Assembly (NCBI GenBank): GCA_943735955.1
Contig: OX030964.1
Span: 248,501-312,500 of the forward strand
Length of the DNA: 64,000 bases
Direction of reading: 5' to 3'
Origin: Piscicola geometra
Taxonomy: Eukaryota; Annelida; Clitellata; Hirudinida; Piscicolidae
The translations under genes and the position numbers were made by a program. Under the pieces are notes generated by a model. The model worked only from the letters and a program-made list of their open reading frames with translations. It searched no databases and was not told the origin of the DNA. This document shows positions 46,713 to 55,609 of this stretch, piece by piece. The number at the start of each line of letters is the position of its first letter. Positions within the stretch are counted from its first letter, which is position 1.

Positions 46713-46764
46713 CTAACATTGGCATGCCTTACTGACCACCCTCGCACACACACCGCCCTCACAG

Positions 46765-47012
46765 GCATGACGAACGCAGAAGTGCTGCACCAAGTGGAAC
46801 ACGGCTACCGCATGCCTTGCCCTCCGAACACCCCTCAAAGCCTCTACGAGGTGATGCTCGACTGCTGGAGGAAGGAGGAGATGGAACGACCGACCTTCGA
46901 GACGCTGCAGTGGCGTCTCGAAGAGTTCTTCACGATGCCCGCCTCCGAGTACACCGATTCGCCTGCTGGAGGTGCGGCAGCAGGCATGCTGGGTGCTGGT
47001 GCGTGCAAGTGA
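46765..47012 (+). CDS. Src42A-like kinase, C-terminal exon
   Basis: The acceptor CCCTCACAG is followed by (G)[18 protein letters not shown], then [20 protein letters not shown] and [18 protein letters not shown]. This is kinase subdomains X-XI with the CW...RPTF arginine. The tail [14 protein letters not shown] carries a tyrosine at the position of the Csk-regulated tyrosine of Src42A (SDYKEAQAY). The frame stops at TGA 47010-47012 after an Ala/Gly-rich extension. A possible donor GGAG|GTGCGG just after SPAG could instead splice to a further exon. It needs a phase-1 upstream exon (ending PYP-G), which is not found. Confidence 0.93.
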
Positions 47013-47293
47013 GGAGGCATGCTGAGTGCAGGTGCGTGCAAGCGAGGAGGCGTCGGAGGAGATGTTGCCATCGGTACTTTGCGAATCGTGATGGTGTCTT
47101 TTGTCGTTATTGTGTTTTGAAGGGTGCAGCGTGGAGCTACCTCGAATGGGAACGAGGCTTGTTTTTGGTGGTCATCTTGAGGTGTTTCAGCATTCATGAA
47201 TAGGCTTTTTTTCAATTACTCATACCTCCTCATTTTTACACACATTTATCCATCCATCATTGCACCATTCATCCACCACCATTAATCATTTTT
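47013..47293 (+). other. 3' flank of the kinase gene, nothing further recognised
   Basis: The first 40 bp echo the preceding coding sequence (GAGGAGGCATGCTGAGTGCAG), a short tandem duplication. The rest is unremarkable. No clear AATAAA signal close to the stop codon was seen. Confidence 0.5.
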
Positions 47294-47323
47294 TTGCAAT
47301 CCCTAGGTATTCATCATAGTCAA

Positions 47324-47648
47324 CACTCCTCCAACCTTCTCCACCCACCTCCATTTTCTTCCAACCTCTTCCAATCTTTTCCACCCTTCTCCACCCACAT
47401 CCAACCTCCTCCAATCTTATTTAGCCTCCTCCAACCACCTCCATCCACTTCCACCCTTCTCCAACCTCCTCCACCCACCTCCAATTTCCTACAATCTCCT
47501 TTAGCCTCCTCCACCCTCTTCCACCCACCTCCAACCTCCTCCAACCACCTCCACCCACCTCCAACCAGCTCCATCCACCTCCACCCTCCTCCACCCACCT
47601 CCAACCTCCTCCATCCACCTCCACCCTCCTCCACCATCCACCACCCAC
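47324..47648 (+). repeat. pyrimidine-rich CCTCCACCCACCT repeat
   Basis: Irregular units of CTCCACCCACCTCCAACCTC fill about 325 bp. Open frames on both strands (Pro/Ser/His-rich or Gly/Trp-rich) reflect composition, not coding. Confidence 0.8.
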
Positions 47649-47786
47649 CAGTCTAAATATTCGATTGTGCATGCCTCTCTTTGCTATCATGCATTGCTCT
47701 ATCTCTTATTGCTGCTCCACAAATCATACTGTCTTAGTATTCCTATTCTCTACTATTACCAATTATTTTAATAGAGTCTAGATATT

Positions 47787-47898
47787 ATTAGTATTAGTAT
47801 TTATCATGTTATGTATTTATATTCATTAGTATTAGTATTTATCATGTTATGTATTTATATTCATTAGTATTAGTATTTATCATGTTATGTATTTATAA
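47787..47898 (+). repeat. 38-bp tandem repeat, three copies
   Basis: TTATCATGTTATGTATTTAT recurs at 47801, 47839 and 47877, an exact 38-bp period. Confidence 0.9.
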
Positions 47899-47992
47899 TC
47901 ACATTTCAACTTTTTTGTTTGACTGATGCTCATTAGCAGACGTTTGAATTCACGACAATGAACTCTAGCAGCTTCCTTGCTGTTTGTGTCCC

Positions 47993-49775
47993 CCTCCTCT
48001 TCATAAGTTCTCCTCCTCTCCATATGTCCTCCCCCTCTTCTCCATATGTCCTCCTCTTCATAAGTTCTCTTTCTCTCCATATGTCCTCCTCCTCCTCTCC
48101 ATATGTCCTCCTCCTCCTCTCCATATGTCCTCTTCCTCTCCATATGTCCTCCTCCTCTCCATATGTCCTCCTCCTCTTCATATGTCCTCCTCCTCTCCAT
48201 ATGTACTCCTTCCATATGTCCTCCTCCTCTCCATATGTCCTCCTCCTCTTCATAAGTTCTCCTTCTCTCCATATGTCCTCCTCCTCTCCATATGTCCTCC
48301 TCCTCCTTTTCATATGTCCTCTTCCTCCTCTCCATATGTCCTCCTCCTCTCCATATGTCCTCCTCCTCTCCATATGTCCTCCTCCTCTTCATAAGTTCTC
48401 CTTCTCTCCATATGTCCTCCTCCTCTCCATATGTCCTCCTCCTCCTTTTCATATGTCCTCTTCCTCCTCTCCATATGTCCTCCTCCTCTCCATATGTCCT
48501 CCTCCTCCTCTCCATATGTCCTCCTTCTCCTCTCCATATGTCCTCCTTCTCCTCTCCATATGTCCTCCTTCTCCTCTCCATATGTCCTTCTTCTCCTCTC
48601 CATATGTCCTTTTTCTCTCCATATGTCCTTCTTCTCCTCTCCATATGTCCTCCTCCTCCTCTCTATATGTCCTCCTCCTCTCCATATGTCCTCCTCCTCC
48701 TCTCCATATGTCCTCCTTCTCCTCTCCATATGTCCTTCTCCTCTCCATATGTCCTCCTCCTCCTCTCCATATGTCCTCCTCCTCTCCATATGTCCTCCTC
48801 CTCTCCATATGTCCTCCTCCTCTCCATATGTCCTCCTCCTCTCCATATGTCCTCCTCCTCCTCTTCATATGTCCTCTTTCTCCTCTCTATATGTCCTCCT
48901 CCTCTCCATATGTCCTCCTCCTCTTCATAAGTTCTCCTTCTCTCCATATGTCCTCCTCCTCTCCATATGTCCTCCTCCTCCTCTTCATATGTCCTCTTCC
49001 TCCTCTCTATATGTCCTCCTCCTCTCCATATGTCCTCCTCCTCTTCATAAGTTCTCCTTCTCTCCATATGTCCTCCTCCTCTCCATATGTCCTCCTCCTC
49101 CTCTTCATATGTCTTCTTCCTCCTCTCTATATGTCCTCCTCCTCTCCATATGTCCTCCTCCTCTTCATAAGTTCTCCTTCTCTCCATATGTCCTCCTCCT
49201 CTCCATATGTCCTCCTCCTCTCCATATGTCCTCCTCCTCTCCATATGTCCTCCTCCTCTCCATATGTCCTCCTCCTCCTCTCCATATGTCCTCCTTCTCC
49301 TCTCCATATGTCCTCTTTCTCCTCTTCATATGTCCTCCTTCTCCTCTCCATATGTCCTTCTTCTCCTCTCCATATGTCCTCCTTCTCTCCATATGTCCTC
49401 CTTCTCCTCTCCATATGTCCTCCTCCTCTCCATATGTCCTCCTTCTCCTCTCCATATGTTCTCCTCCTCTCCATATGTCCTCCTCCTCTCCATATGTCCT
49501 CCTCCTCTCCATATGTCCTCCTCCTCCTCTCCATATGTCCTCCTTCTCCTCTCCATATGTCCTCCTCCTCCTCTCCATATGTCCTCCTCCTCTCCATATG
49601 TCCTCCTTCTCCTCTCCATATGTCCTCCTCCTCTCCATATGTCCTCCTTCTCCTCTCCATATGTCCTCCTCCTCTCCATATGTCCTGCTTCTCCTCTCCA
49701 TATGTTCTCCTCCTCTCCATATGTCCTCCTCCTCTCCATATGTTCTCCTTCTCCTCTCCATATGTCCTCCATGTG
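47993..49775 (+). repeat. 19/22-bp CATATG-containing array, about 1.8 kb
   Basis: Units are CCATATGTCCTCCTCCTCT (19 bp) or the same with an extra CTC (22 bp), with CATAAGTT and CTATATG variants. Almost every unit contains the palindrome CATATG. A higher-order block of 120 bp (CTCTCTATATG ... CATAAGTTCTCC) is repeated three times from about 48892, 49012 and 49132. Open frames on both strands (Ser/Pro/Tyr-rich, or Met-Glu-Arg-Arg-rich) follow from the repeat. Confidence 0.92.
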
Positions 49776-50480
49776 TTCCGTCAGAACGTTGAGTACTGTT
49801 TTTTATATACATATGCACAATGTGCACACTTCATTTACATACATTAAGCCAGACACTAGCACCACGAAAATGTAAGGCATACATATAATAATAATAATAA
49901 TAAGAGTAGTAATAGTGATAAGCTTCAAATGGAATTTTACTAAGTAGGTTGGGTGGAAATAAGTAAGAAACCTCATAATCACTATTTGAAAAAATCATTC
50001 AAATCAATTCATTGCAAATGGAACCCTATTTTAGAGTTTGCAATGTGAAATAAATATTTCAAATTTACAGAAGATCAAGCTCGTTGTACGCTGATGCAGT
50101 CTCAACCTTAACCCTCAAACCTAAGCCATCTGCATTTGTAAATATTTGTTTTTAAATGTAAAGTAATTTTTTATAAAATTTGATTTATCTAAATATTAGC
50201 AAAATAAAATAATTTAATCAAATAAATTCCTTTAATTAAAACTGGCATATACTGTATTGTATTGTATTTTATTATATTTGGATTTACTTACCGCAGTTTT
50301 ATTTATATCAAACTTTCTCAATTGTATGATTCTTTGTTTTAATTTATATTTTCAACACTTTTATTACCATCATCATCATCATCATCATCATTGTATCGTC
50401 TTTAAATACAGTGAATGTGTTTTGTTTGAGTTTATAAGAGATGCTGGATGGCGGTTGATGTGTGGACGAGGTCATATCGA
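49776..50480. other. AT-rich spacer with a short CAT microsatellite
   Basis: Mostly AT-rich with no supported gene. 49883-49900 is a short ATA run and 50367-50391 is (CAT)n. Confidence 0.6.
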
Positions 50481-51688
50481 TGGATGAGTGCATGTGGTTG
50501 TGGATGAGTGAATGTGGTTGTGGATGAGTGCATGTGGTTGTGGATGAGTGCATGTGGTTGTGGATGAGTGAATGTGGTTGTGGATGAGTGCATGTGGTTG
50601 TGGATAAGTGCATGTGGTTGTGGATGAGTGCATGTGGTTGTGGATGAGTGCATGTGGTTGTGGATGAGTGCATGTGGTTGTGGATGAGTGCATGTGGTTG
50701 TGGATGAGTGCACGTGGTTGTGGATGAGTGCATGTGGTTGTGGATGAGTGCATGTGGTTGTGGATGAGTGCATGTGGTTGTGGATGAGTGCATGTGGTTG
50801 TGGATGAGTGCATGTGGTTGTGGATGAGTGCATGTGGTTGTGGATGAGTGCATGTGGTTGTGGATGAATGCATGTGGTTGTGGATGAGTGCATGTGGTTG
50901 TGGATGAGTGCATGTGGTTGTGGATGAGTGCATGTGGTTGTGGATGAGTGCATGTGGTTGTGGATGAGTGCATGTGGTTGTGGATGAGTGCATGTGGTTG
51001 TGGATGAGTGCATGTGGTTGTGGATGAGTGCATGTGGTTGTGGATGAGTGCATGTGGTTGTGGATGAGTGCACGTGGTTGTGGATGAGTGCATGTGGTTG
51101 TGGATGAGTGCATGTGGTTGTGGATGAGTGCATGTGGTTGTGGATGAGTGCATGTGGTTGTGGATGAGTGCATGTGGTTGTGAATGAGTGCATGTGGTTG
51201 TGGATGAGTGCATGTGGTTGTGGATGAGTGCATGTGGTTGTGGATGAGTGCATGTGGTTGTGGATGAGTGCATGTGGTTGTGGATGAGTGCATGTAGTTG
51301 TGGATGAGTGCACGTGGTTGTGGATGAGTGCATGTGGTTGTGTATGAGTGCATGTGGTTGTGGATGAGTGCATGTGGTTGTGGATGAGTGCATGTGGTTG
51401 TGGATGAGTGCATGTGGTTGTGGATGAGTGCATGTGGTTGTGGATGAGTGCATGTGGTTGTGGATGAGTGCATGTGGTTGTGGATGAGTGCATGTGGTTG
51501 TGGATGAGTGCACGTGGTTGTGGATGAGTGCATGTGGTTGTGAATGAGTGCATGTGGTTGTGGATGAGTGCATGTGGTTGTGGATGAGTGCATGTGGTTG
51601 TGGATGAGTGCATGTGGTTGTGGATGAGTGCATGTGGTTGTGGATGAGTGCATGTGGTTGTGGATGAGTGCATGTGGTTGTGGATGAG
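50481..51688 (+). repeat. 20-bp array TGGATGAGTGCATGTGGTTG, about 60 units
   Basis: The array keeps exact 20-bp register for 1.2 kb with only scattered single-base variants (GAATGTGG, CACGTGG, GATAAGTG, GTATGAG). This is far more homogeneous than the other arrays here. Open frames of about 430 codons on the minus strand repeat HNHMHSSTTTCTHPQPHALI and come from the array. Confidence 0.95.
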
Positions 51689-52600
51689 GGAAGAAGAATA
51701 TCTGGATAGAGTGGCAGCAGTGAGGGACACACCTACTTGCTTGCATGCGTCTTAAATGCTTTTTCATCACATTTCATGAAACTATTGTAACATACTTCTT
51801 TCTACCTTCGACTGTGGTTGAACCCTTTTGTATGCTTATGTCTCTCAGCTTATCATTCATTATTATCTTCATGAATTTAATCTGTTGCTATTGTTTATAA
51901 ATGTTCCAAGTATAGGAATTATCACAATTTTTTTATTTATTTTTTATTAAGTCTTAATATTTTGATAAAGATTTTATCAGTAAAAATAATTAATTTTGAG
52001 AATTTTGTTATAAATTATAAATTATAAATATTTGAAAATTGAAATATTTATTAACAAATTCATAACAAATAAATTAACTTTAAATGAAGTGTTTGAAAAT
52101 ATTTTTAATTTGAACAACATAGGTCAAAAAAAGTCTTTTTGTCGTTCTTAATTTTTAAACTGATTTCAGCTATATTTCAGATGCTGCATCCAAGTAAACT
52201 TGACATATAGTTTTCAAAGTTTTATATTTACATATTTAGAAATGAATAAAATGAGCTCAAGTAGAAGAAGTTTTAATCCTGACGTGTTTTGTCACATTTG
52301 AAGAGAATATACAATATTTTTCAACGGAAAAGCTTACTTATCTTTATTTATTTAGTTATTTTTGGTCTGTATTACTCACAGCCTGACCATGGAATTCTTA
52401 AATCCTGGTAAGACAACTAGTTAGAGATCTACTTAGAGAGGCCTACGTCATTGCTCTATTTGTATTCCTTATAAACAAATATTTAACTTTAAAACTTTCC
52501 CGTTTATTTTCACTTTCAAATTTAAAAATAATAATTTTACTTTTTAAATTTTTTTTTCTTTCAAATTTTAAAATGATTTCTTGTAGGTGGTCTGATCTTG
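51689..52600. other. AT-rich spacer, nothing recognised
   Basis: AT-rich sequence without a supported gene or element end. A weak 88-codon minus-strand frame spans 52709-52443; most of it overlaps the 3' flank of the LINE fragment, and I do not support it as a gene. Confidence 0.5.
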
Positions 52601-52621
52601 TAAACCATTTTGCAATCATCA

Positions 52622-53370
52622 TCATCCTCTCCTGGTTTTTGTAAAACAGGCCAACTTTTCCTCTTCCGAGGGTGGGGCCTGTCTGAAAAGTCTCAATCTC
52701 TCTCTTCACTCCTTTCTATCATGGGCATCAGTGCTGCGTGCCCGCAGGTTTTTGAGGTCTTTCTGCACTACCTCTTCCCACGTCTTCTTTGGCCTGCCAG
52801 GTCGTTTCGTTCCAGAAACCTCTATTTTTCTAACCTTGTTGATCCATCCACCATCACGTTCCACATGCCCAAACCACCTCATTCTTCTCGATAGCAGTAC
52901 AGCACCAATATCCTGGATTCCCATAATTTGTTGGAGCTCATCTGAACTGATGAGATTTTTTGATTTGATGCTGCACCTCCAACGGATCATGGCCCGGTCG
53001 TTGCGTTGGATGCGTTTGATTGTTTCTGTGGTGACAGTCCAGGTCTCAGAGGCGTGTGACATTGTACTCCTCACACATGAGGTGTACACACGACTTCTGT
53101 CAGTAAAGAAATAGGTTGACGAAGTTTTTCCCGCGCACACTTGCATCGGGTTATGGCAGCATCCTCACAGCCTCCACCTGCAGACAGAATGTCACCTGAG
53201 TAGCAGAATTCAGGAACGACTTCAAGTTTGTCTTCATCAACAAGAACTTCCACAATTGGTCTTCCGTCTATCGGTCAAAGTGTGCATTAACAGCAAGCAC
53301 ACTTGTAATTTGGGTCTGAGCGGAGGAAGCCTTTAATGCCTGAGCATCTCTTGTGCACCCGCTGCACGGA
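52622..53370 (-). pseudogene. non-LTR retrotransposon C-terminal coding remnant
   Basis: Reading leftward from about 53370: HKRCSGIKGFLRSDPNYKC (a Cys/His element), two stops, PIDGRPIVEVLVDEDKLEVV, PEFCYSGDILSAGGGCEDAA, a frame change, RSRVYTSCVRSTMSHASETW, NDRAMIRWRC, RRMRWFGHVERDG, GTKRPGRPKKTWEEVVQKDL. These are the ordered blocks of the post-reverse-transcriptase region of a common invertebrate LINE. A TGA replaces the expected Trp after HDRKE, then RERLRLFRQAPPSEEEKLAC leads to the stop at 52622-52624, followed by a short ATG-type tail. At least one frameshift and three stops make it non-functional. The reverse transcriptase core is absent. Confidence 0.85.
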
Positions 53371-53793
53371 TTTTTATTTCCACTTTTTGGAAATAAAATG
53401 ATTATTTTTTGGAAAGAGGAGTTGAAAATGAGGAAAAATATACAAAATATATTACAAAGCGATTATTAATAATGAAGATAGATTCATTTAAAAGATGAAA
53501 TTTGCTTGCGTAGTTTAACATGGGATAAGGCAAAAAAGTGTGATGCGTTCTTAAACGCGTAGCTTAGCTTAAATCGAGTGTGTGGTTTGTATTTAAATAA
53601 TTCACACTTCATATTGTTATATTTAATAATTAAATTTCTTGATTTCTAATAAATAAAAGAAACTAAAAAGACGTTTTTATTTTGTTTATTATCAAAAATG
53701 AAACAATCAATGTAACAAGTCTTAGTTGTGTGCCAATTTTTCATCCACACCAAAAAGTCCGATTTCTCGTCACAAGATGGTGGGCTTGCCGGT
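53371..53793. other. AT-rich spacer, nothing recognised
   Basis: No supported coding, RNA gene or element ends. Confidence 0.5.
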
Positions 53794-54765
53794 TTAGTCG
53801 CCGACGGATAAAATAAATGAGGTTAATGATGATTTGGTAAAAGGGGTGATTAATGAATCAATAAATGAGGTTATTGAAGAAACTGTGAAAGATTTAGATA
53901 AAGAATTGGTAACAGAGACATATGATGAATTAATTAAAAAGGTAAATAACGGACTTTTAAATGAGGTAAATAATGTATCAGTAAAAGATGGACAAAGTTT
54001 GGTTGAACTATGAGCGGATAAAAAACGAGAAAAAAAAACTAAAAAACTAATAATTGAGCCCACAAAATCAAAATATTATTCCATTTAAACTACAAATTAA
54101 AGCATGTTAATAATAAAGAATTTATCATAAGCCAAGGTTCTTTGGACTCATTAAACAAATATCAGTCCCCTATAGAAGTTATAAAAGTAATATAAAGCAA
54201 ATATCTTAACAGGGAAAAACCCCTATATTTAATAATAATTATTTAAATGGTAATATCAAAAATAAATTTGTTTATAATAATTTTTTCAAGTGCATATATA
54301 CGAATGCAGACAGTTTTATAAATAAAGTCGACGAATTTAAATCTAGAATTATGGATGTTAGTCCAGATATAATAATGAAAACGGAGGTTCTGGCAAAGAA
54401 TGTAAAAGATAATACTTCAATAAAAGAAATTAATTTTAAAGGATATGATACTTTCCCTCCTAATTTCCCATTAACTAATTCAAGGGGTATATTAATTTAC
54501 GTCAAAGATATTTTAAATGCATCTGAAGTAAAAACAGACGTAGAATATAAAGAAAATACATTTATAAAAATAACAATGAAGAATAATGTTAAAATTCTTA
54601 TCGGATGTATTTATCGAAATTCATCATCAGGTAATATTGACTTTGATAATTTAATTTATTTATTTAATGAAATTAATAATATTGAAAAAAAATCAATCAT
54701 TCACGCATATACTAATTACTGGAGATTTCAATTTACCCCGGATTAATTGGTGTAATCATATATAG
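53794..54765 (+). pseudogene. CR1/L2-like LINE fragment with endonuclease N-terminal region
   Basis: From about 54286 the plus strand reads KCIYTNADSFINKVDEFKSR, then SPDIIMKTEVLAKN, then SRGILIYVKDILNASEV, then KILIGCIYRNSSSGNIDFDN. This matches the order of CR1-type apurinic endonucleases ('YTNARSL..K..EL', 'PDII.iTEtW', 'GG+..Y+++', 'gciYRpp.S'). The catalytic GDFNLPRINW is present at 54721-54750 but one frame away, so a frameshift lies just before it. The frame ends soon after at TAG and the rest of the element is missing. 53806-54013 is a charged open stretch (EVNDDLVKGVINESINEVIE) that may be part of the same element. Confidence 0.75.
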
Positions 54766-54945
54766 TATATATGTTCCATCCAAACTCGGTCTCCCGTCCA
54801 AACTTTCATTGCGCATGCGAAATTGGACTATTTTTTAGCTATTCGTACCAAACTAGAATTTGAGTTTGAATTTGATAAAGTGTTAAGAAAAGTTGCGATC
54901 ATTTTTAAAAGAAAGTGTTGAATAAGTTAAGATAAGATAGTAAAA

Positions 54946-55442
54946 GATGGATAATCAAAAAAAAATTATTTAGATTTTTGCCGAGTCAAATATTTAATTT
55001 GAAGCAAAACTAGCAATTCTAGCAAAACAATAGGTAAAGAAAAAGGAGATAAAATTAAAAGATGTCTTAAAAAGAAGAAAAATTCTCTAAAGTCTTTAAT
55101 AAATGGGTCAAGAGCCGAGGGTTCCAGCTTATTTCCCATGCAGCTTTGGGACTTGAGGACGTACTTTGTCTACCCTCAAAATCTCAAGTAAGTTATTGTG
55201 ATTTTATTATATTTTTTAAATAGAGTTTTTTTAATGAATAAATATTTTTGCAGAATGCCAATGACACAACCATAATTTCTTCCTGGAAGACTGTTGCTTT
55301 TGTTGAAGACTTTTTTGATATAATTCATGAAGTCCACATGAGAAGGTCATATGGGCATCAGAAAGACAGCTGATGAGGTGTCTAAGTTGTATGACTGTGT
55401 GCCTAGATGTGCCATAGACAAATATGTTGCTCTTTGCTCTAC
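54946..55442 (+). pseudogene. KRBA2-like / Gypsy-type integrase zinc-binding pseudogene, two exons, cut by a SINE
   Basis: Exon 1 ends KEEKFSKVFNKWVKSRGF, then QLISHAALGLEDVLCLPSKSQ with donor CAA|GTAAGT after 55187. The acceptor TTTTTGCAG precedes 55254, and exon 2 reads NANDTTIISSWKTVAFVEDF, then FDIIHEVHMRRS. After a small frame change it gives MGIRKTADEVSKLYDCVPRC and AIDKYVALCST. This is the H2C2 integrase zinc-binding layout (H...H...C..C) seen in KRBA2-like genes of invertebrates. It stops at the SINE at 55443, just where the last Cys is due. Stops in exon 1 (TAA right after ATG-TCT at 55062) and the frameshift show decay. The family call is from memory of the motif. Confidence 0.5.
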
Positions 55443-55609
55443 ATGACGATCATTATATAGTGGCATATAACCCGAACGGGCTTCCAGGCCACTTTGGCTG
55501 CATATTTTCATTTGCGCCTTTGGGTTACTAGGGCATTGGTTGCACTTGAACCTAGGACCTTTCATTATTGGTCAAGCCGAGAGTCGTTGCCGACTCAGCT
55601 ACCCGTTCA
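55443..55609 (-). mobile_element. tRNA-derived SINE, inverted copy
   Basis: The reverse complement starts TGAACGGGTAGCTGAGTCGG and follows the 11385-11559 copy through box B (GGTTCAAGTGC) and the GAAGCCCGTTCGGGTTATAT hairpin to an ATAATGATCGTC tail. Its 3' tail is inserted in the integrase pseudogene and its tRNA-like head abuts the fold-back element at 55610. Confidence 0.85.

Larger units (their letters stand above)
2589..47012. other. Src42A-like Src-family tyrosine kinase locus, rearranged; SH3 and part of SH2 not in window
   Basis: Five exons are recognised: 2589-2752 (+), 3118-3286 (+), 15962-15804 (minus), 15426-15254 (minus) and 46765-47012 (+). Splice phases chain as ?-1, 0-1, 1-1, 1-0, then 1-stop. 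The first four join in frame to one kinase, with an exon missing (phase 0 to phase 1) before the last. Sequence choices such as [42 protein letters not shown] and the FETLQW tail place it with Src42A rather than vertebrate c-Src. As written in this sequence the gene cannot be spliced into a kinase, because two exons lie on the opposite strand and the activation-segment exon is absent. Confidence 0.85.

Noticed and set aside
3118..46764. Trans-splicing as an explanation for the inverted kinase exons
   Set aside because: Possible in principle, but inverted flanking repeats and a simple block flip explain the arrangement; nothing in the sequence favours trans-splicing.
17694..46768. Very long open frames on both strands in the large array ([16 protein letters not shown] and [16 protein letters not shown] proteins, up to about 3,900 codons)
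   Set aside because: The repeat contains no stop triplet in any frame, unit lengths are not multiples of three, and all frames on both strands are equally open. No start context, splice signal or domain.
47958..49847. Ser/Pro/Tyr-rich 629-codon frame and its Met-Glu-Arg-Arg antisense frames
   Set aside because: They follow directly from the 19/22-bp CATATG repeat, and open frames exist on both strands.
50344..51770. His/Thr/Pro-rich frames of about 430-460 codons on the minus strand
   Set aside because: They are produced by the 20-bp array in all three registers; there is no unique sequence of coding character.
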